Assembly: GCF_000376985.1 (NCBI RefSeq)
Contig: NZ_AQYA01000028.1
Span: forward strand, 29,501-93,500
Direction: 5' to 3'
Source: Streptococcus henryi DSM 19005
Lineage (GTDB): Bacteria; Bacillota; Bacilli; Lactobacillales; Streptococcaceae
Length of the DNA: 64,000 nucleotides
The notes beneath the pieces were generated by a model. The model did not search any database. It was not told the origin of the DNA and saw nothing but the letters and a program-made list of their open reading frames with translations. A program made the translations under genes and the position numbers. Below, one piece after another: positions 8,942-17,740 of this stretch; the stretch's first letter is position 1, and each line of letters starts with the position of its first letter.

Positions 8942-8942
8942 T

Positions 8943-9042
8943 AATACTCAAATAAAATCAAAATCAGACGAGGAAGTGAGACGAAGGTTGTACTAGAGTA
9001 CGGCAAGGCGAAACTGACGATGTATCATTTTGATTTTAAAAG
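8943..9042. repeat. 100-bp dispersed repeat, copy 1 (MITE-like)
   Basis: Begins AATACTCAAATAAAATC and ends near ATTTTGATTTTAAAAG. Terminal parts AAAATCAAAAT (8954-8964) and ATTTTGATTTT (9027-9037) are inverted repeats. A second copy of equal length lies at 55853-55952 with roughly 85% identity by eye, and a short degenerate inverted piece at 56041-56070. Confidence 0.75.
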
Positions 9043-9048
9043 ATTATA

Positions 9049-9127
9049 AAAAGCCTTGCAAATTCCTTCTTAACCTTTCTGGATTCATGTCCAAAAGGTT
9101 ACGGGCAGAGAGTTTGCAGGCTTTTTT
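9049..9127. terminator. long hairpin between dmkA-like and eetA-like genes
   Basis: AAAAAGCCTTGCAAA at 9049-9063 pairs with TTTGCAGGCTTTTTT at 9113-9127 (one unpaired base), enclosing an inner CCTTT..AAAGG stem. A and T runs at both ends suit a bidirectional terminator for these convergent genes. Confidence 0.65.
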
Positions 9128-9128
9128 G

Positions 9129-9551
9129 TTAGAGCGGGAGAATTAAGTCTTCCTCATCCTCTTCATTATTTTGCGGCTTTGATTCCTGAAGTTCGATTAG
9201 CAGTTGGTGTGGGAGACAAACAGAAACTTGCCCAGGTCGGTGAATCCAACTTGTCCTTACAGCAATCTGATCTGGGCTATTGTCTTCTTTAACACGAATT
9301 TGGTTACCATCAATTTCTACAATATTGTATTGTCCCTCATTTGGATAATAGGTAACCTCTTGGTGAGGACCACCTTCAACAAGTTCAAACCGATCAACAA
9401 CTTTTCCATGGATTTTAACTACAGCGATTACAGTGTCAGGTGTGTTAACTTTATTGAAAGTTGTTACTATCGTGGGTAAAAAAGAAATAAAAACAGCGAG
9501 GCCAATTAATATATAATCAAAAGGTTTAAAATATTTGAGGATTGCGTTCAT
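9129..9551 (-). CDS. eetA: NusG domain II membrane protein, EetA-like
   Basis: A 140-residue protein with one N-terminal membrane segment (residues ~12-32, ILIGLAVFISFLPTIVTTF) followed by an extracytosolic beta-rich domain of NusG-II type: DTVIAVVKIHGKVVDRF, then YNIVEIDGNQIRVKEDNSP and a conserved SWIHRPGQVSVCLPHQLLIEL. This is the architecture of Listeria EetA, the partner of EetB in flavin-based extracellular electron transfer. The acidic C-terminus (NNEEDEEDLILPL) is variable. It is convergent with the dmkA-like gene and separated from the eetB-like gene by the whole operon. Function is from family and context, not tested in streptococci as far as known here. Confidence 0.78.
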   Translation of the reverse strand: MNAILKYFKPFDYILIGLAVFISFLPTIVTTFNKVNTPDTVIAVVKIHGKVVDRFELVEGGPHQEVTYYPNEGQYNIVEIDGNQIRVKEDNSPDQIAVRTSWIHRPGQVSVCLPHQLLIELQESKPQNNEEDEEDLILPL

Positions 9552-9742
9552 AACTCTATTTTAGAGAAAAATAGCAAAGTTGTAAACTGTTTGATTCTCT
9601 TATGCTTTTTCGATGACAATCAATTGAAGGCGTAGACATAGAATTTATTGATTTTTTGAATTCATCCATTTAACTTACTGTCAAATACATCTATTTTATG
9701 GTAAAATAGAAAAGATATTGATAGAAGGTGGGAATATCCTTT

Positions 9743-10324
9743 TTGGCACAATTGTATTACAAATATGGCACCATGAATTCTGGTAAAACAATTGAAATTC
9801 TTAAGGTTGCTCATAATTATGAGGAGCAAGGGAAACCAGTTGTTATTATGACTAGTGCTTTAGATACGAGAGACGGCTATGGCATTGTATCTAGTAGAAT
9901 TGGTATGAAGCGTAAAGCTATAGCAATTACTGATGATATGGATGTCTTTGATTACATAGCGCATATTAATCCAAAACCTTATTGTATTTTAATTGATGAA
10001 TCACAATTTTTAACTAAGAAGCATGTCTATGATTTGGCAAAAGTTGTGGATGAACTATCGATTCCTGTCATGGCTTTTGGGTTAAAAAACGATTTTCAAA
10101 ATCACTTGTTTGAAGGTTCTCGTGAACTATTATTGATGGCTGATAAAATTGATGAAATCAAAACCATTTGTCAATTCTGTTCAAAAAAAGCGACTATGGT
10201 TTTGCGTACAGATCATGGGAAACCGGTCTATGATGGTGAACAAATTCAGATAGGTGGTAATGAAACCTATATTCCAGTATGTAGAAAACATTATTTCAAC
10301 CCTGAAGTTACAAAAAACAATTAA
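9743..10324 (+). CDS. tdk: thymidine kinase
   Basis: Phosphorylates thymidine with ATP for dTTP salvage. Type II TK fold: P-loop [13 protein letters not shown] at the N-terminus, Walker-B-like CILIDESQF, the lasso-domain zinc cysteines CQFC and a later CRKH, and the substrate loop ending [12 protein letters not shown]. The start is placed at TTG 9743 ([15 protein letters not shown]), 10 bases after AGAAGGTGGG; a GTG at 9728 would sit inside that ribosome site. Length is then 193 residues, usual for the family. It precedes prfA, the standard streptococcal order. Confidence 0.93.
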   Translation: MAQLYYKYGTMNSGKTIEILKVAHNYEEQGKPVVIMTSALDTRDGYGIVSSRIGMKRKAIAITDDMDVFDYIAHINPKPYCILIDESQFLTKKHVYDLAKVVDELSIPVMAFGLKNDFQNHLFEGSRELLLMADKIDEIKTICQFCSKKATMVLRTDHGKPVYDGEQIQIGGNETYIPVCRKHYFNPEVTKNN

Positions 10325-10437
10325 TAATGATAGTAGCAAAGGGAGATAGTTAGAATATTTACTTAATTAAAAAATTTATGAACTTAGTAAGTCATTCAGC
10401 TTTGCTATTTCCCAAAAAGAGGAGATTATATTAACAA

Positions 10438-11517
10438 ATGAATATTTACGATCAATTGCAAGCGGTAGAAGACCGCTATGAAGAACTTGGTGAGCTTTTA
10501 TCTGACCCTGCAGTGGTTTCAGACACTAAACGCTTTATGGAGCTTTCGAAGGAAGAGGCAGCAACTCGTGACACAGTTACTGCTTACCGCGAATACAAAC
10601 AAGTAATCCAAAACATCTCTGATGCAGAGGAAATGATTAAGGATGCTGGTGGTGATGCTGAATTGGAAGAAATGGCCAAGGAAGAGCTTAAAGAATCTAA
10701 GGCAGCTAAGGAAGAATACGAAGAAAAACTAAAAATTCTTCTCTTACCTAAAGATCCAAATGACGATAAAAACATTATCTTGGAAATCCGCGGGGCTGCT
10801 GGTGGTGATGAGGCAGCTCTCTTTGCAGGAGATCTTCTTCAGATGTACCAAAAATTTGCGGAAGGCCAAGGCTGGCGCTTCGAAGTAATGGAAGCATCTT
10901 ATAACGGAGTTGGTGGTATCAAAGAAGTTGTGGCCATGGTGTCAGGTCAATCTGTTTACTCTAAACTTAAATACGAATCAGGTGCCCATCGTGTTCAACG
11001 TGTTCCTGTAACTGAAAGTCAAGGTCGTGTCCATACTTCTACAGCAACCGTCTTGGTGATGCCAGAAGTCGAAGAAGTGGAATATGATATTGATCCTAAA
11101 GATCTTCGTGTGGACATTTACCACGCATCTGGTGCCGGTGGACAGAACGTCAATAAGGTTGCTACAGCGGTACGTATTGTTCACTTGCCAACCAATATTA
11201 AAGTTGAAATGCAGGAAGAACGTACGCAGCAAAAAAACCGTGACAAGGCTATGAAGATTATTCGTGCTCGTGTTGCCGACCACTTTGCTCAAATTGCCCA
11301 AGATGAGCAAGATGCAGAGCGTAAATCAACCATCGGTACTGGTGATCGTTCAGAACGTATCCGCACCTATAACTTCCCACAAAATCGTGTAACAGATCAC
11401 CGTATTGGCTTGACACTTCAAAAGCTAGATACAATTTTGTCTGGTAAACTAGATGAAGTTGTCGACGCTCTTGTTCTTTACGATCAAACTAAAAAACTAG
11501 AAGAGTTGAATAAATAA
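10438..11517 (+). CDS. prfA: peptide chain release factor 1
   Basis: Recognises UAA and UAG stop codons and triggers peptide release on the ribosome. The 359-residue sequence has the catalytic GGQ within [12 protein letters not shown] (near residue 230), which PrmC methylates, and the stop-recognition region further upstream. Full usual length. Ribosome site AGAGGAG precedes ATG 10438. Its TAA overlaps the ATG of prmC by one base, so modifier and target are translationally coupled. Confidence 0.97.
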   Translation: MNIYDQLQAVEDRYEELGELLSDPAVVSDTKRFMELSKEEAATRDTVTAYREYKQVIQNISDAEEMIKDAGGDAELEEMAKEELKESKAAKEEYEEKLKILLLPKDPNDDKNIILEIRGAAGGDEAALFAGDLLQMYQKFAEGQGWRFEVMEASYNGVGGIKEVVAMVSGQSVYSKLKYESGAHRVQRVPVTESQGRVHTSTATVLVMPEVEEVEYDIDPKDLRVDIYHASGAGGQNVNKVATAVRIVHLPTNIKVEMQEERTQQKNRDKAMKIIRARVADHFAQIAQDEQDAERKSTIGTGDRSERIRTYNFPQNRVTDHRIGLTLQKLDTILSGKLDEVVDALVLYDQTKKLEELNK

Positions 11518-12347
11518 TGAATTATGCTCAGCTTTTCCATTACTATGAAGATTTGCTAGAGAAAAATGGTGAAGATCGCGAGAATTTAACCTACGTTTTT
11601 CGTGAATTGAAATCTTGGTCAAGCTTGGATTTTCTCCTTCATCAAAACCAGGAGCCTACTAGTGAAGATAAGAAGCTACTTGAAGAAATTGTAGCCAAGC
11701 TTGAACAACACGTCTCCCCACAGTACATCACGGGAAAGGCTTATTTTCGAGATCTGGAACTTAAGGTTGATAATCGGGTTTTAATCCCTCGCCCTGAGAC
11801 TGAGGAATTAGTTGACTTGATTTTGGCGGAAAATAGTAGAGCTGACCTTTCAGTTTTAGATATTGGTACAGGAAGCGGAGCTATTGCCATTGCACTAAAA
11901 AAAGCTAGCTCTAGCTGGCAGATAACAGCGGCTGACATATCTTCGGATGCATTGGATTTAGCGAAAGAGAATGCTGAAGACAATCAAGTTGATATTGAAT
12001 TTCTTGAGTCAGATGTTTATAGTTCTATTTCAGATACATTTGATATCATTGTTTCCAATCCACCTTACATTGCTTTCAATGACAAAGATGAAGTTGGACT
12101 CAATGTATTGGAATCTGAGCCTCACTTGGCACTCTTTGCTGATGAGGACGGTTTTGCCATTTATCGGCAAATTATTGAAGGTGCTCAGCCTTTCTTGGCC
12201 GAGGATGGGAAACTATATTTTGAAATCGGCTATAAGCAAGGTCCGGGGCTGCTTAAGTTACTTGCGCAGCATTTCCCTGAAAAACGCTCAAGAGTGATTG
12301 CCGATATTTTCGGTAAGGATAGAATGGTTGTGATGGACAATGGATAA
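11517..12347 (+). CDS. prmC: release factor glutamine methyltransferase
   Basis: Uses S-adenosylmethionine to N5-methylate the GGQ glutamine of release factors. Class I methyltransferase: LDIGTGSGAIAIAL (SAM loop) near residue 115 and the diagnostic NPPYIAF near residue 180, after an N-terminal helical domain. 276 residues, usual length. Start overlaps the prfA stop by one base and the end overlaps tsaC by eight bases, giving a tight prfA-prmC-tsaC operon. Confidence 0.96.
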   Translation: MNYAQLFHYYEDLLEKNGEDRENLTYVFRELKSWSSLDFLLHQNQEPTSEDKKLLEEIVAKLEQHVSPQYITGKAYFRDLELKVDNRVLIPRPETEELVDLILAENSRADLSVLDIGTGSGAIAIALKKASSSWQITAADISSDALDLAKENAEDNQVDIEFLESDVYSSISDTFDIIVSNPPYIAFNDKDEVGLNVLESEPHLALFADEDGFAIYRQIIEGAQPFLAEDGKLYFEIGYKQGPGLLKLLAQHFPEKRSRVIADIFGKDRMVVMDNG

Positions 12348-12930
12348 GTTACAAGAGATTTTGGAAAATGGCGGTGCAGTTATTCTTCCAACTGAGACAG
12401 TCTATGGTCTATTTGCTAAGGCACTAGACGAAGATGCCGTTAATCATGTTTATGATTTAAAAATGCGTCCTCGTGATAAAGCTATGAATCTAAATGTTTC
12501 AGATTTAGAGTCGATTTTAGCTTTTTCTAAAAATCAGCCAGATTATCTAAATCGGCTCTACGAAAAATTTTTGCCTGGGCCATTGACCATTATTTTAGAG
12601 GCTAATGAGCGCGTGCCAGCTTGGATCAATTCTGGCTTATCAACAATTGGTTTTCGTTTACCTAAACATCCCGTTACTCTGGATTTGATAAAAAAAACAG
12701 GTCCTCTGATAGGACCATCTGCAAACTTATCAGGGACAGAAAGTGGAAAGATTTTTTCAAAAGTTAAAGAACAATTTTCTGAAGAAATAGTTGGCTTTGA
12801 AGATGACCTTGCTTTAACTGGACAAGATTCTACCATTTTAGATTTAACAGGTGAAAAAGCACGCATCTTGCGACAAGGTTCAATTACTAAAGAAGAACTA
12901 TTACAAGTCATTCCCGAGCTGCGTTTTTAA
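12340..12930 (+). CDS. tsaC: L-threonylcarbamoyladenylate synthase (Sua5/YrdC/YwlC)
   Basis: Makes threonylcarbamoyl-AMP from threonine, bicarbonate and ATP, the first step of tRNA t6A modification. The YrdC fold is evident: GGAVILPTETVYGLFAKAL at the N-terminus, the K-R-P region (KMRPRDKAMNL), LPGPLTIILEAN, TIGFRLPKHP and GPSANLSG. At 196 residues it lacks the additional Sua5 C-terminal domain and so is of the TsaC type. It overlaps prmC by eight bases. Confidence 0.92.
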   Translation: MDKLQEILENGGAVILPTETVYGLFAKALDEDAVNHVYDLKMRPRDKAMNLNVSDLESILAFSKNQPDYLNRLYEKFLPGPLTIILEANERVPAWINSGLSTIGFRLPKHPVTLDLIKKTGPLIGPSANLSGTESGKIFSKVKEQFSEEIVGFEDDLALTGQDSTILDLTGEKARILRQGSITKEELLQVIPELRF

Positions 12931-13070
12931 GTTTTGAAGATGTTAATTTAAGATTTAGGTAAATTTAGGTAACTAAGGTAGTTATATCTGTATTTTTTGT
13001 TTTAATCAATTTGAACAAAAATCAGATTAATTATAGATTAAATATTTATTGTGTACAAAGGAGTATCGCC

Positions 13071-14321
13071 ATGATTTTTGATAAAGATAATTTTGAAGCA
13101 TTTGATCCTGAACTTTGGAATGCTATCCATGCAGAAGAAGTTCGCCAGCAAAACAATATTGAATTGATTGCTTCCGAAAACGTAGTTTCTAAGGCAGTCA
13201 TGGCTGCTCAAGGCTCTGTATTGACTAATAAGTATGCTGAAGGTTACCCAGGGAAACGCTATTATGGTGGAACAGACTGTATCGATATTGTTGAAAATCT
13301 TGCTATCGAGCGCGCAAAAGAACTTTTTGGTGCTGAGTTTGCAAATGTTCAGCCTCACTCAGGAAGTACAGCCAATGAAGCTGCGTATGCTGCGGTTCTT
13401 GAACCTGGCGATACTGTTATGGGCATGGACCTTGCTGCCGGTGGTCATTTGACACACGGTTCTCCTGTAAGTTTTTCAGGTAAAACTTACAATTTCGTTT
13501 CATACCCTGTTAACCAAGAAACTGAAATGCTTGATTATGATGCCATTCTTGATTTAGCTAAAGAAGTAAAACCAAAAATGATTGTTGCTGGTGCTTCAGC
13601 TTATTCTCGCATCATTGATTTCCCTAAATTCCGTGAAATTGCTGATGAAGTTGGTGCCTACCTTATGGTCGATATGGCCCATATCGCTGGTCTTGTAGCT
13701 GGTGGTCAACATCCAAGTCCAGTTCCATATGCTCATATTACGACAACAACAACTCACAAAACTTTGCGTGGCCCTCGTGGCGGTTTGATTTTAACAAATG
13801 ATGAAGAGATTGCTAAAAAAATTAACTCAGCAGTCTTCCCACGTTTGCAAGGTGGTCCATTGGAGCACGTTATTGCTGCCAAAGCTGTTGCACTTAAAGA
13901 AGCTCTTGACCCAGAATTCAAAGTCTATGCCAAACATGTCGTTGCTAATACAGCAGCAATGGCTGATGTATTCAACCAACATCCAGATTGCCGTGTTATT
14001 TCTGGTGGTACAGATAACCACGTCTTCTTAGTTGATGTGACTAAAGTTATTGAAAATGGTAAATTAGCTCAAAACGTTCTTGAGGAAGTAAATATTACTC
14101 TTAATAAGAACTCAATTCCTTTTGAAACATTGTCACCATTTAAAACATCAGGTATTCGTATCGGTGGAGCTGCAATCACAAGTCGTGGTATTGGTGTCAA
14201 GGAATCTCGTAAAATTGCAGAGCTTATGATTAAGACACTTGAGAACTATCAAGATGAGAGTATCTTAGAAGAAGTCCGTCAGGAAGTGAAAGCTATTACT
14301 GACGCTCACCCATTGTATTAG
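13071..14321 (+). CDS. glyA: serine hydroxymethyltransferase
   Basis: PLP enzyme that interconverts serine and glycine while loading tetrahydrofolate with a one-carbon unit; works with Fhs (44157) in folate metabolism. Signatures include the N-terminal [11 protein letters not shown], the [12 protein letters not shown] phosphate site and [14 protein letters not shown] with the PLP-binding lysine. The start is ATG 13071 ([12 protein letters not shown]) behind AAAGGAG; an upstream TTG-type extension to 13011 is not credible. 416 residues, as usual. A 14-bp hairpin follows the stop codon. Confidence 0.96.
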   Translation: MIFDKDNFEAFDPELWNAIHAEEVRQQNNIELIASENVVSKAVMAAQGSVLTNKYAEGYPGKRYYGGTDCIDIVENLAIERAKELFGAEFANVQPHSGSTANEAAYAAVLEPGDTVMGMDLAAGGHLTHGSPVSFSGKTYNFVSYPVNQETEMLDYDAILDLAKEVKPKMIVAGASAYSRIIDFPKFREIADEVGAYLMVDMAHIAGLVAGGQHPSPVPYAHITTTTTHKTLRGPRGGLILTNDEEIAKKINSAVFPRLQGGPLEHVIAAKAVALKEALDPEFKVYAKHVVANTAAMADVFNQHPDCRVISGGTDNHVFLVDVTKVIENGKLAQNVLEEVNITLNKNSIPFETLSPFKTSGIRIGGAAITSRGIGVKESRKIAELMIKTLENYQDESILEEVRQEVKAITDAHPLY

Positions 14322-14328
14322 AAAGTTT

Positions 14329-14360
14329 ATTCAGATTTGGCTAAAAAGCCAAATCTGAAT
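14329..14360 (+). terminator. perfect hairpin after glyA overlapping a possible start codon
   Basis: ATTCAGATTTGGCT, loop AAAA, AGCCAAATCTGAAT: a 14-bp perfect stem starting 8 bases after the glyA stop, followed by CATTTTAG. It could be the glyA terminator, but it contains the TTG at 14337 that could open the next gene. Confidence 0.55.
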
Positions 14361-14375
14361 CATTTTAGTAAACAA

Positions 14376-15353
14376 ATGATTGATTTATATTTAAAACGTA
14401 TTGTAATCCACCAATTTAGTCCAAATGATACTGAACTATTGTTGGCAGATAACTATTTAGAAATAACACCTAGACTGGATGACTATTTTCGTAAAAAGTT
14501 GACGAAAGTATTTTCTGATGAAGCAAAACGCGGTCAATTTGAGCAAGAAAATGTCTTTATGTCTTATTTGACTGAGGATTTGTTAGAGACTTCTGTTAAA
14601 ATAGCTCAGCTTTGGAAGGAAGAATTTGTCATTTCTGAAGACCAGAAGACTAACGATCTTGTCTTTATTCAATTTGATAAAGAAGGAATTGAGCATTTTG
14701 CCTTTTTAAGAGTTGCTCTAAGGGAAAATTTCACCCATATTTCTAGCGATAGCCATTCTCCCATAAAAGTAACTCAAAACAATCTGCCATCAGCTGCTCA
14801 GACACCGGATGAAGCTTTAGTCATTAATCGAAAATCTGGTAATTATTATCTAATTGAAAAGCGAATTAAGCATAATGGCAGTTTTGCCAATTATTTCTCA
14901 GAAAACTTACTGCAAGTAAAGCCTGAACAATCTGTAAAGAAATCTATTAAGATGGTTGAACAAACAGCACAGAAAATTGCTGAAAACTTCAACAAAGATG
15001 ATTTTGCTTTTCAATCAAAGATGAAATCTGCAATTTTTAAGAACTTAGAAGAGGAACAGGAATTATCTCCAGAAAAGCTTGCGGATCAACTTTTTGATGA
15101 CAATCTGACAGCGCGTTTAACTTTTGTTGATCAATTAAAAGAGTCTATTCCAGAACCAATAACAGTTTCTGATATTGATCATTCTAGACAGACAAAAAAG
15201 TTAGAAAATCAAAAATTATCACTTTCTAATGGTATCCAGCTCATAGTCCCAAACAATGTTTATGAGGATGCTGAAAGTGTTGAGTTCATTCAAAATCAAG
15301 ATGGAACCTATTCAATTTTGATAAAAAATATTGAGGATATCCAAAATAAATAA
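14376..15353 (+). CDS. nucleoid-associated protein, NdpA/YejK family
   Basis: Member of the 37-kDa nucleoid-associated protein family (PF04245); family members bind the nucleoid, but function in streptococci is not defined. About 325 residues beginning MIDLYLKRIVIHQFSPNDTEL, the usual start of the family, with the conserved region GTYSILIKNIED at the end. The ATG at 14376 has no clear ribosome site. An alternative TTG at 14337 would add 13 residues, but those are encoded by the perfect hairpin 14329-14360 and look unlike a family N-terminus. The stop overlaps the next start by one base, so it is coupled to the lysozyme gene. Confidence 0.82.
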   Translation: MIDLYLKRIVIHQFSPNDTELLLADNYLEITPRLDDYFRKKLTKVFSDEAKRGQFEQENVFMSYLTEDLLETSVKIAQLWKEEFVISEDQKTNDLVFIQFDKEGIEHFAFLRVALRENFTHISSDSHSPIKVTQNNLPSAAQTPDEALVINRKSGNYYLIEKRIKHNGSFANYFSENLLQVKPEQSVKKSIKMVEQTAQKIAENFNKDDFAFQSKMKSAIFKNLEEEQELSPEKLADQLFDDNLTARLTFVDQLKESIPEPITVSDIDHSRQTKKLENQKLSLSNGIQLIVPNNVYEDAESVEFIQNQDGTYSILIKNIEDIQNK

Positions 15354-15958
15354 TGTTTAAATATTTGAAACGGCTAATAATCTTCTTGCTTGTCTTTTTA
15401 TTTGCATTTCAAACTTATCGAATTCATCGGAATGTCAAAAATGTTATGCAATATAAAGAAATGGTTGAAGAGACATTAGCTGATAACGATACCAAAGCCA
15501 ATGTCGAATTGGTACTAGCAATGATTTACACCGAAACTAAGGGTGGCGAGGCAGATGTCATGCAGTCAAGCGAAAGTTCTGACGGTGTTGCTAACTCAAT
15601 TACAGATAGTCAGACGAGTATTCAACAAGGTGTGTCTGTCTTATCTAAAAATCTTGATTTAGCTGAAGCAGCTGGAGTAGATGTATGGACTGCAGTTCAA
15701 GCCTATAATTTTGGTACAGCCTACATTGAATATGTTGCTAAAAACGGTGGTGAAAACACAATTGAGTTAGCTGAGGCATATTCAAGAGATGTCGTTGCAC
15801 CAAGCCTTGGGAATACTTCCGGAGAAAGTTATTTTTACTACCATCCCCTTGCCTTAATTTCGGGTGGACGTCTTTATAAAAATGGTGGAAATATTTATTA
15901 TTCTCGAGAAGTTCACTTCAATCTATACTTGATTGAAATTATGAGTGTTTTTAGTTAA
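15353..15958 (+). CDS. membrane-anchored lysozyme-like protein (PvaA-like)
   Basis: Predicted cell-wall glycan hydrolase. Residues ~7-25 form a single membrane anchor (LIIFLLVFLFAFQTYRI) and the rest is an extracytosolic lysozyme_like domain (PF13702) as in pneumococcal vaccine antigen A. The likely catalytic Glu is in AMIYTETKGGEADVMQSSES, followed by the family pattern of repeated QQG...A and AYNFGTAYI. 201 residues. It follows the NdpA-type gene with a one-base overlap and precedes the ABC exporter pair, as in related streptococci. Confidence 0.83.
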   Translation: MFKYLKRLIIFLLVFLFAFQTYRIHRNVKNVMQYKEMVEETLADNDTKANVELVLAMIYTETKGGEADVMQSSESSDGVANSITDSQTSIQQGVSVLSKNLDLAEAAGVDVWTAVQAYNFGTAYIEYVAKNGGENTIELAEAYSRDVVAPSLGNTSGESYFYYHPLALISGGRLYKNGGNIYYSREVHFNLYLIEIMSVFS

Positions 15959-16006
15959 ACTGCTTTCTGGCCTCCAGGAGCAGTTTCTGTCTTAAGAAAG
16001 AGTATT

Positions 16007-17740
16007 ATGAAAAAATTAAGCAGATATTTTAAAGGTTACCTAAAAGAGACTATTCTGGGCCCCTTATTCAAATTATTAGAGGCGATTTTTGAACTATTAG
16101 TTCCAATTATTATTGCAAAGATTGTTGATAATACCATACCAAACTCGGATAAAAAACAACTATATCTGATGATTGCTCTGCTATTTGGCCTAGCAGCGAT
16201 AGGAGTTGTTGTTGCCATAACTGCACAGTATTATTCTTCAAAAGCGGCCGTTGGTGTTACTAAGGAAATGACTAAGGATCTCTTTGCTAAAATCATGACT
16301 TTAAGTAAAGAGGATCGTGATGAGTTAACAACTTCAAGTTTAGTTACACGTTTGACCAGCGATTGTTTTCAAATTCAAACTGGAATCAATCAGTTTTTAC
16401 GCCTATTTTTAAGAGCACCGATTATTGTGTTTGGTGCAATCATTATGGCTTTTACTATTAGTGCAAAAATAACCATTTATTTTATTGCCATGGTCGTGCT
16501 GTTATTTTTCATTGTTTTTATCATGTCTCGCTTATTAAATCCTATTTTTGGACAAATTCGTCTGGCAACTGATCGAATAGTCAATCTCACTCGAGAACAA
16601 ATTCAAGGTGTTAGGGTTATTCGTGCTTTTGGTCAGGTAAAAGCTGAAGAAGAACACTTCGAAGACCATAATAATGTATATACTAATTTACAAATTAAAG
16701 CCAATAATCTCTCTAGCTTGGTCACTCCATTGACATATGTTGTAGTTAATGTAACCCTCATTATCGTTATTTACCAAGGAAACATACAAGTTCGAAATAA
16801 CTTATTATCACAAGGGATGCTTGTGGCATTAGTCAATTATCTTCTTCAAATTTTAACTGAGCTATTAAAAATGACCATGCTAGTAACATCTCTTAATCAG
16901 TCTTTTATTAGTGCAAAACGAATTAATGCTGTTTTTGATAAACCCTCTGAGGATATTTCAGCGCCATTAACCAAATCATTTTCTGATCATTATTCTTTAG
17001 TTGCTGATGGGATAACTTTTACATATCCAACTGCTGCGGAGCCTGCTCTTTCACAAATTAACTTTAATATGCGACCAGGTAGCTTTTTAGGAATTATTGG
17101 GGGGACCGGAGCAGGTAAATCAACTGTCGTGGAACTGCTTAATCATCTCTATGTTCCTCAAGAGGGCAGCTTGGCTATTTTCCAAAAAAATGAGTCACCA
17201 AATACTATTAAGGAATGGCGTTCTTGGATTGGTCTTGTTCCTCAAAAGGCTGAGTTGTTCCAGGGAACGATTCGATCTAATTTAGTTCTTGGTCAAGAGA
17301 GAGAGATTTCTGATAGCGAGTTGTGGGAGGCGCTAGAGATTGCTCAGGCTGCTGACTTTGTCCGAGAAAAAGAAGGTCAGTTAGATGAAGAAGTGGCTGC
17401 ATTTGGCCGAAATTTTTCGGGAGGGCAACGTCAAAGGTTGACTATAGCTCGAGCGGTGCTTGAAAAGCGTCCATTCTTAATTTTAGATGATTCGACATCT
17501 GCTCTAGATTACTTAACTGAATCAAGACTGCTTTCTGCAATCAAAGAAAAATTGGGTGATACAAATCTTATTATGATTTCTCAAAGAACAAATAGCTTGA
17601 AAAATGCTGATAATATCTTAGTTTTAGATAAAGGAAAACAAGTTGGTTTTGACAACCATGATAACTTATTAGCATCAAACAGCTTATATCAGTCGATTCA
17701 TTACTCGCAACATGGGGAGGAGGTTCAAAATGAAGGCTAG
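16007..17740 (+). CDS. ABC exporter half-transporter with degenerate nucleotide site (PatA/LmrC-like)
   Basis: First subunit of a heterodimeric multidrug-type ABC exporter. About six membrane helices (residues 1-310) precede a nucleotide-binding domain with Walker A GGTGAGKST, signature FSGGQRQRLTIARAV and Walker B LILDDSTSALD. The residue after the Walker B Asp is Asp instead of the catalytic Glu, the mark of the non-canonical site in LmrC, BmrC and PatA partners. 577 residues. The stop overlaps the partner gene by 11 bases. Substrate cannot be read from sequence; the locus position differs from patAB of pneumococcus, so no symbol is given. Confidence 0.9.
   Translation: MKKLSRYFKGYLKETILGPLFKLLEAIFELLVPIIIAKIVDNTIPNSDKKQLYLMIALLFGLAAIGVVVAITAQYYSSKAAVGVTKEMTKDLFAKIMTLSKEDRDELTTSSLVTRLTSDCFQIQTGINQFLRLFLRAPIIVFGAIIMAFTISAKITIYFIAMVVLLFFIVFIMSRLLNPIFGQIRLATDRIVNLTREQIQGVRVIRAFGQVKAEEEHFEDHNNVYTNLQIKANNLSSLVTPLTYVVVNVTLIIVIYQGNIQVRNNLLSQGMLVALVNYLLQILTELLKMTMLVTSLNQSFISAKRINAVFDKPSEDISAPLTKSFSDHYSLVADGITFTYPTAAEPALSQINFNMRPGSFLGIIGGTGAGKSTVVELLNHLYVPQEGSLAIFQKNESPNTIKEWRSWIGLVPQKAELFQGTIRSNLVLGQEREISDSELWEALEIAQAADFVREKEGQLDEEVAAFGRNFSGGQRQRLTIARAVLEKRPFLILDDSTSALDYLTESRLLSAIKEKLGDTNLIMISQRTNSLKNADNILVLDKGKQVGFDNHDNLLASNSLYQSIHYSQHGEEVQNEG

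Noticed and set aside
8943..9042. CRISPR-like or tRNA-like interpretation of the 100-bp repeat
   Set aside because: Only two distant copies, no spacers, no cloverleaf.
17712..17730. Earlier start for the second ABC exporter subunit
   Set aside because: The six extra codons are the ribosome-binding site itself (GGGGAGGAGG).
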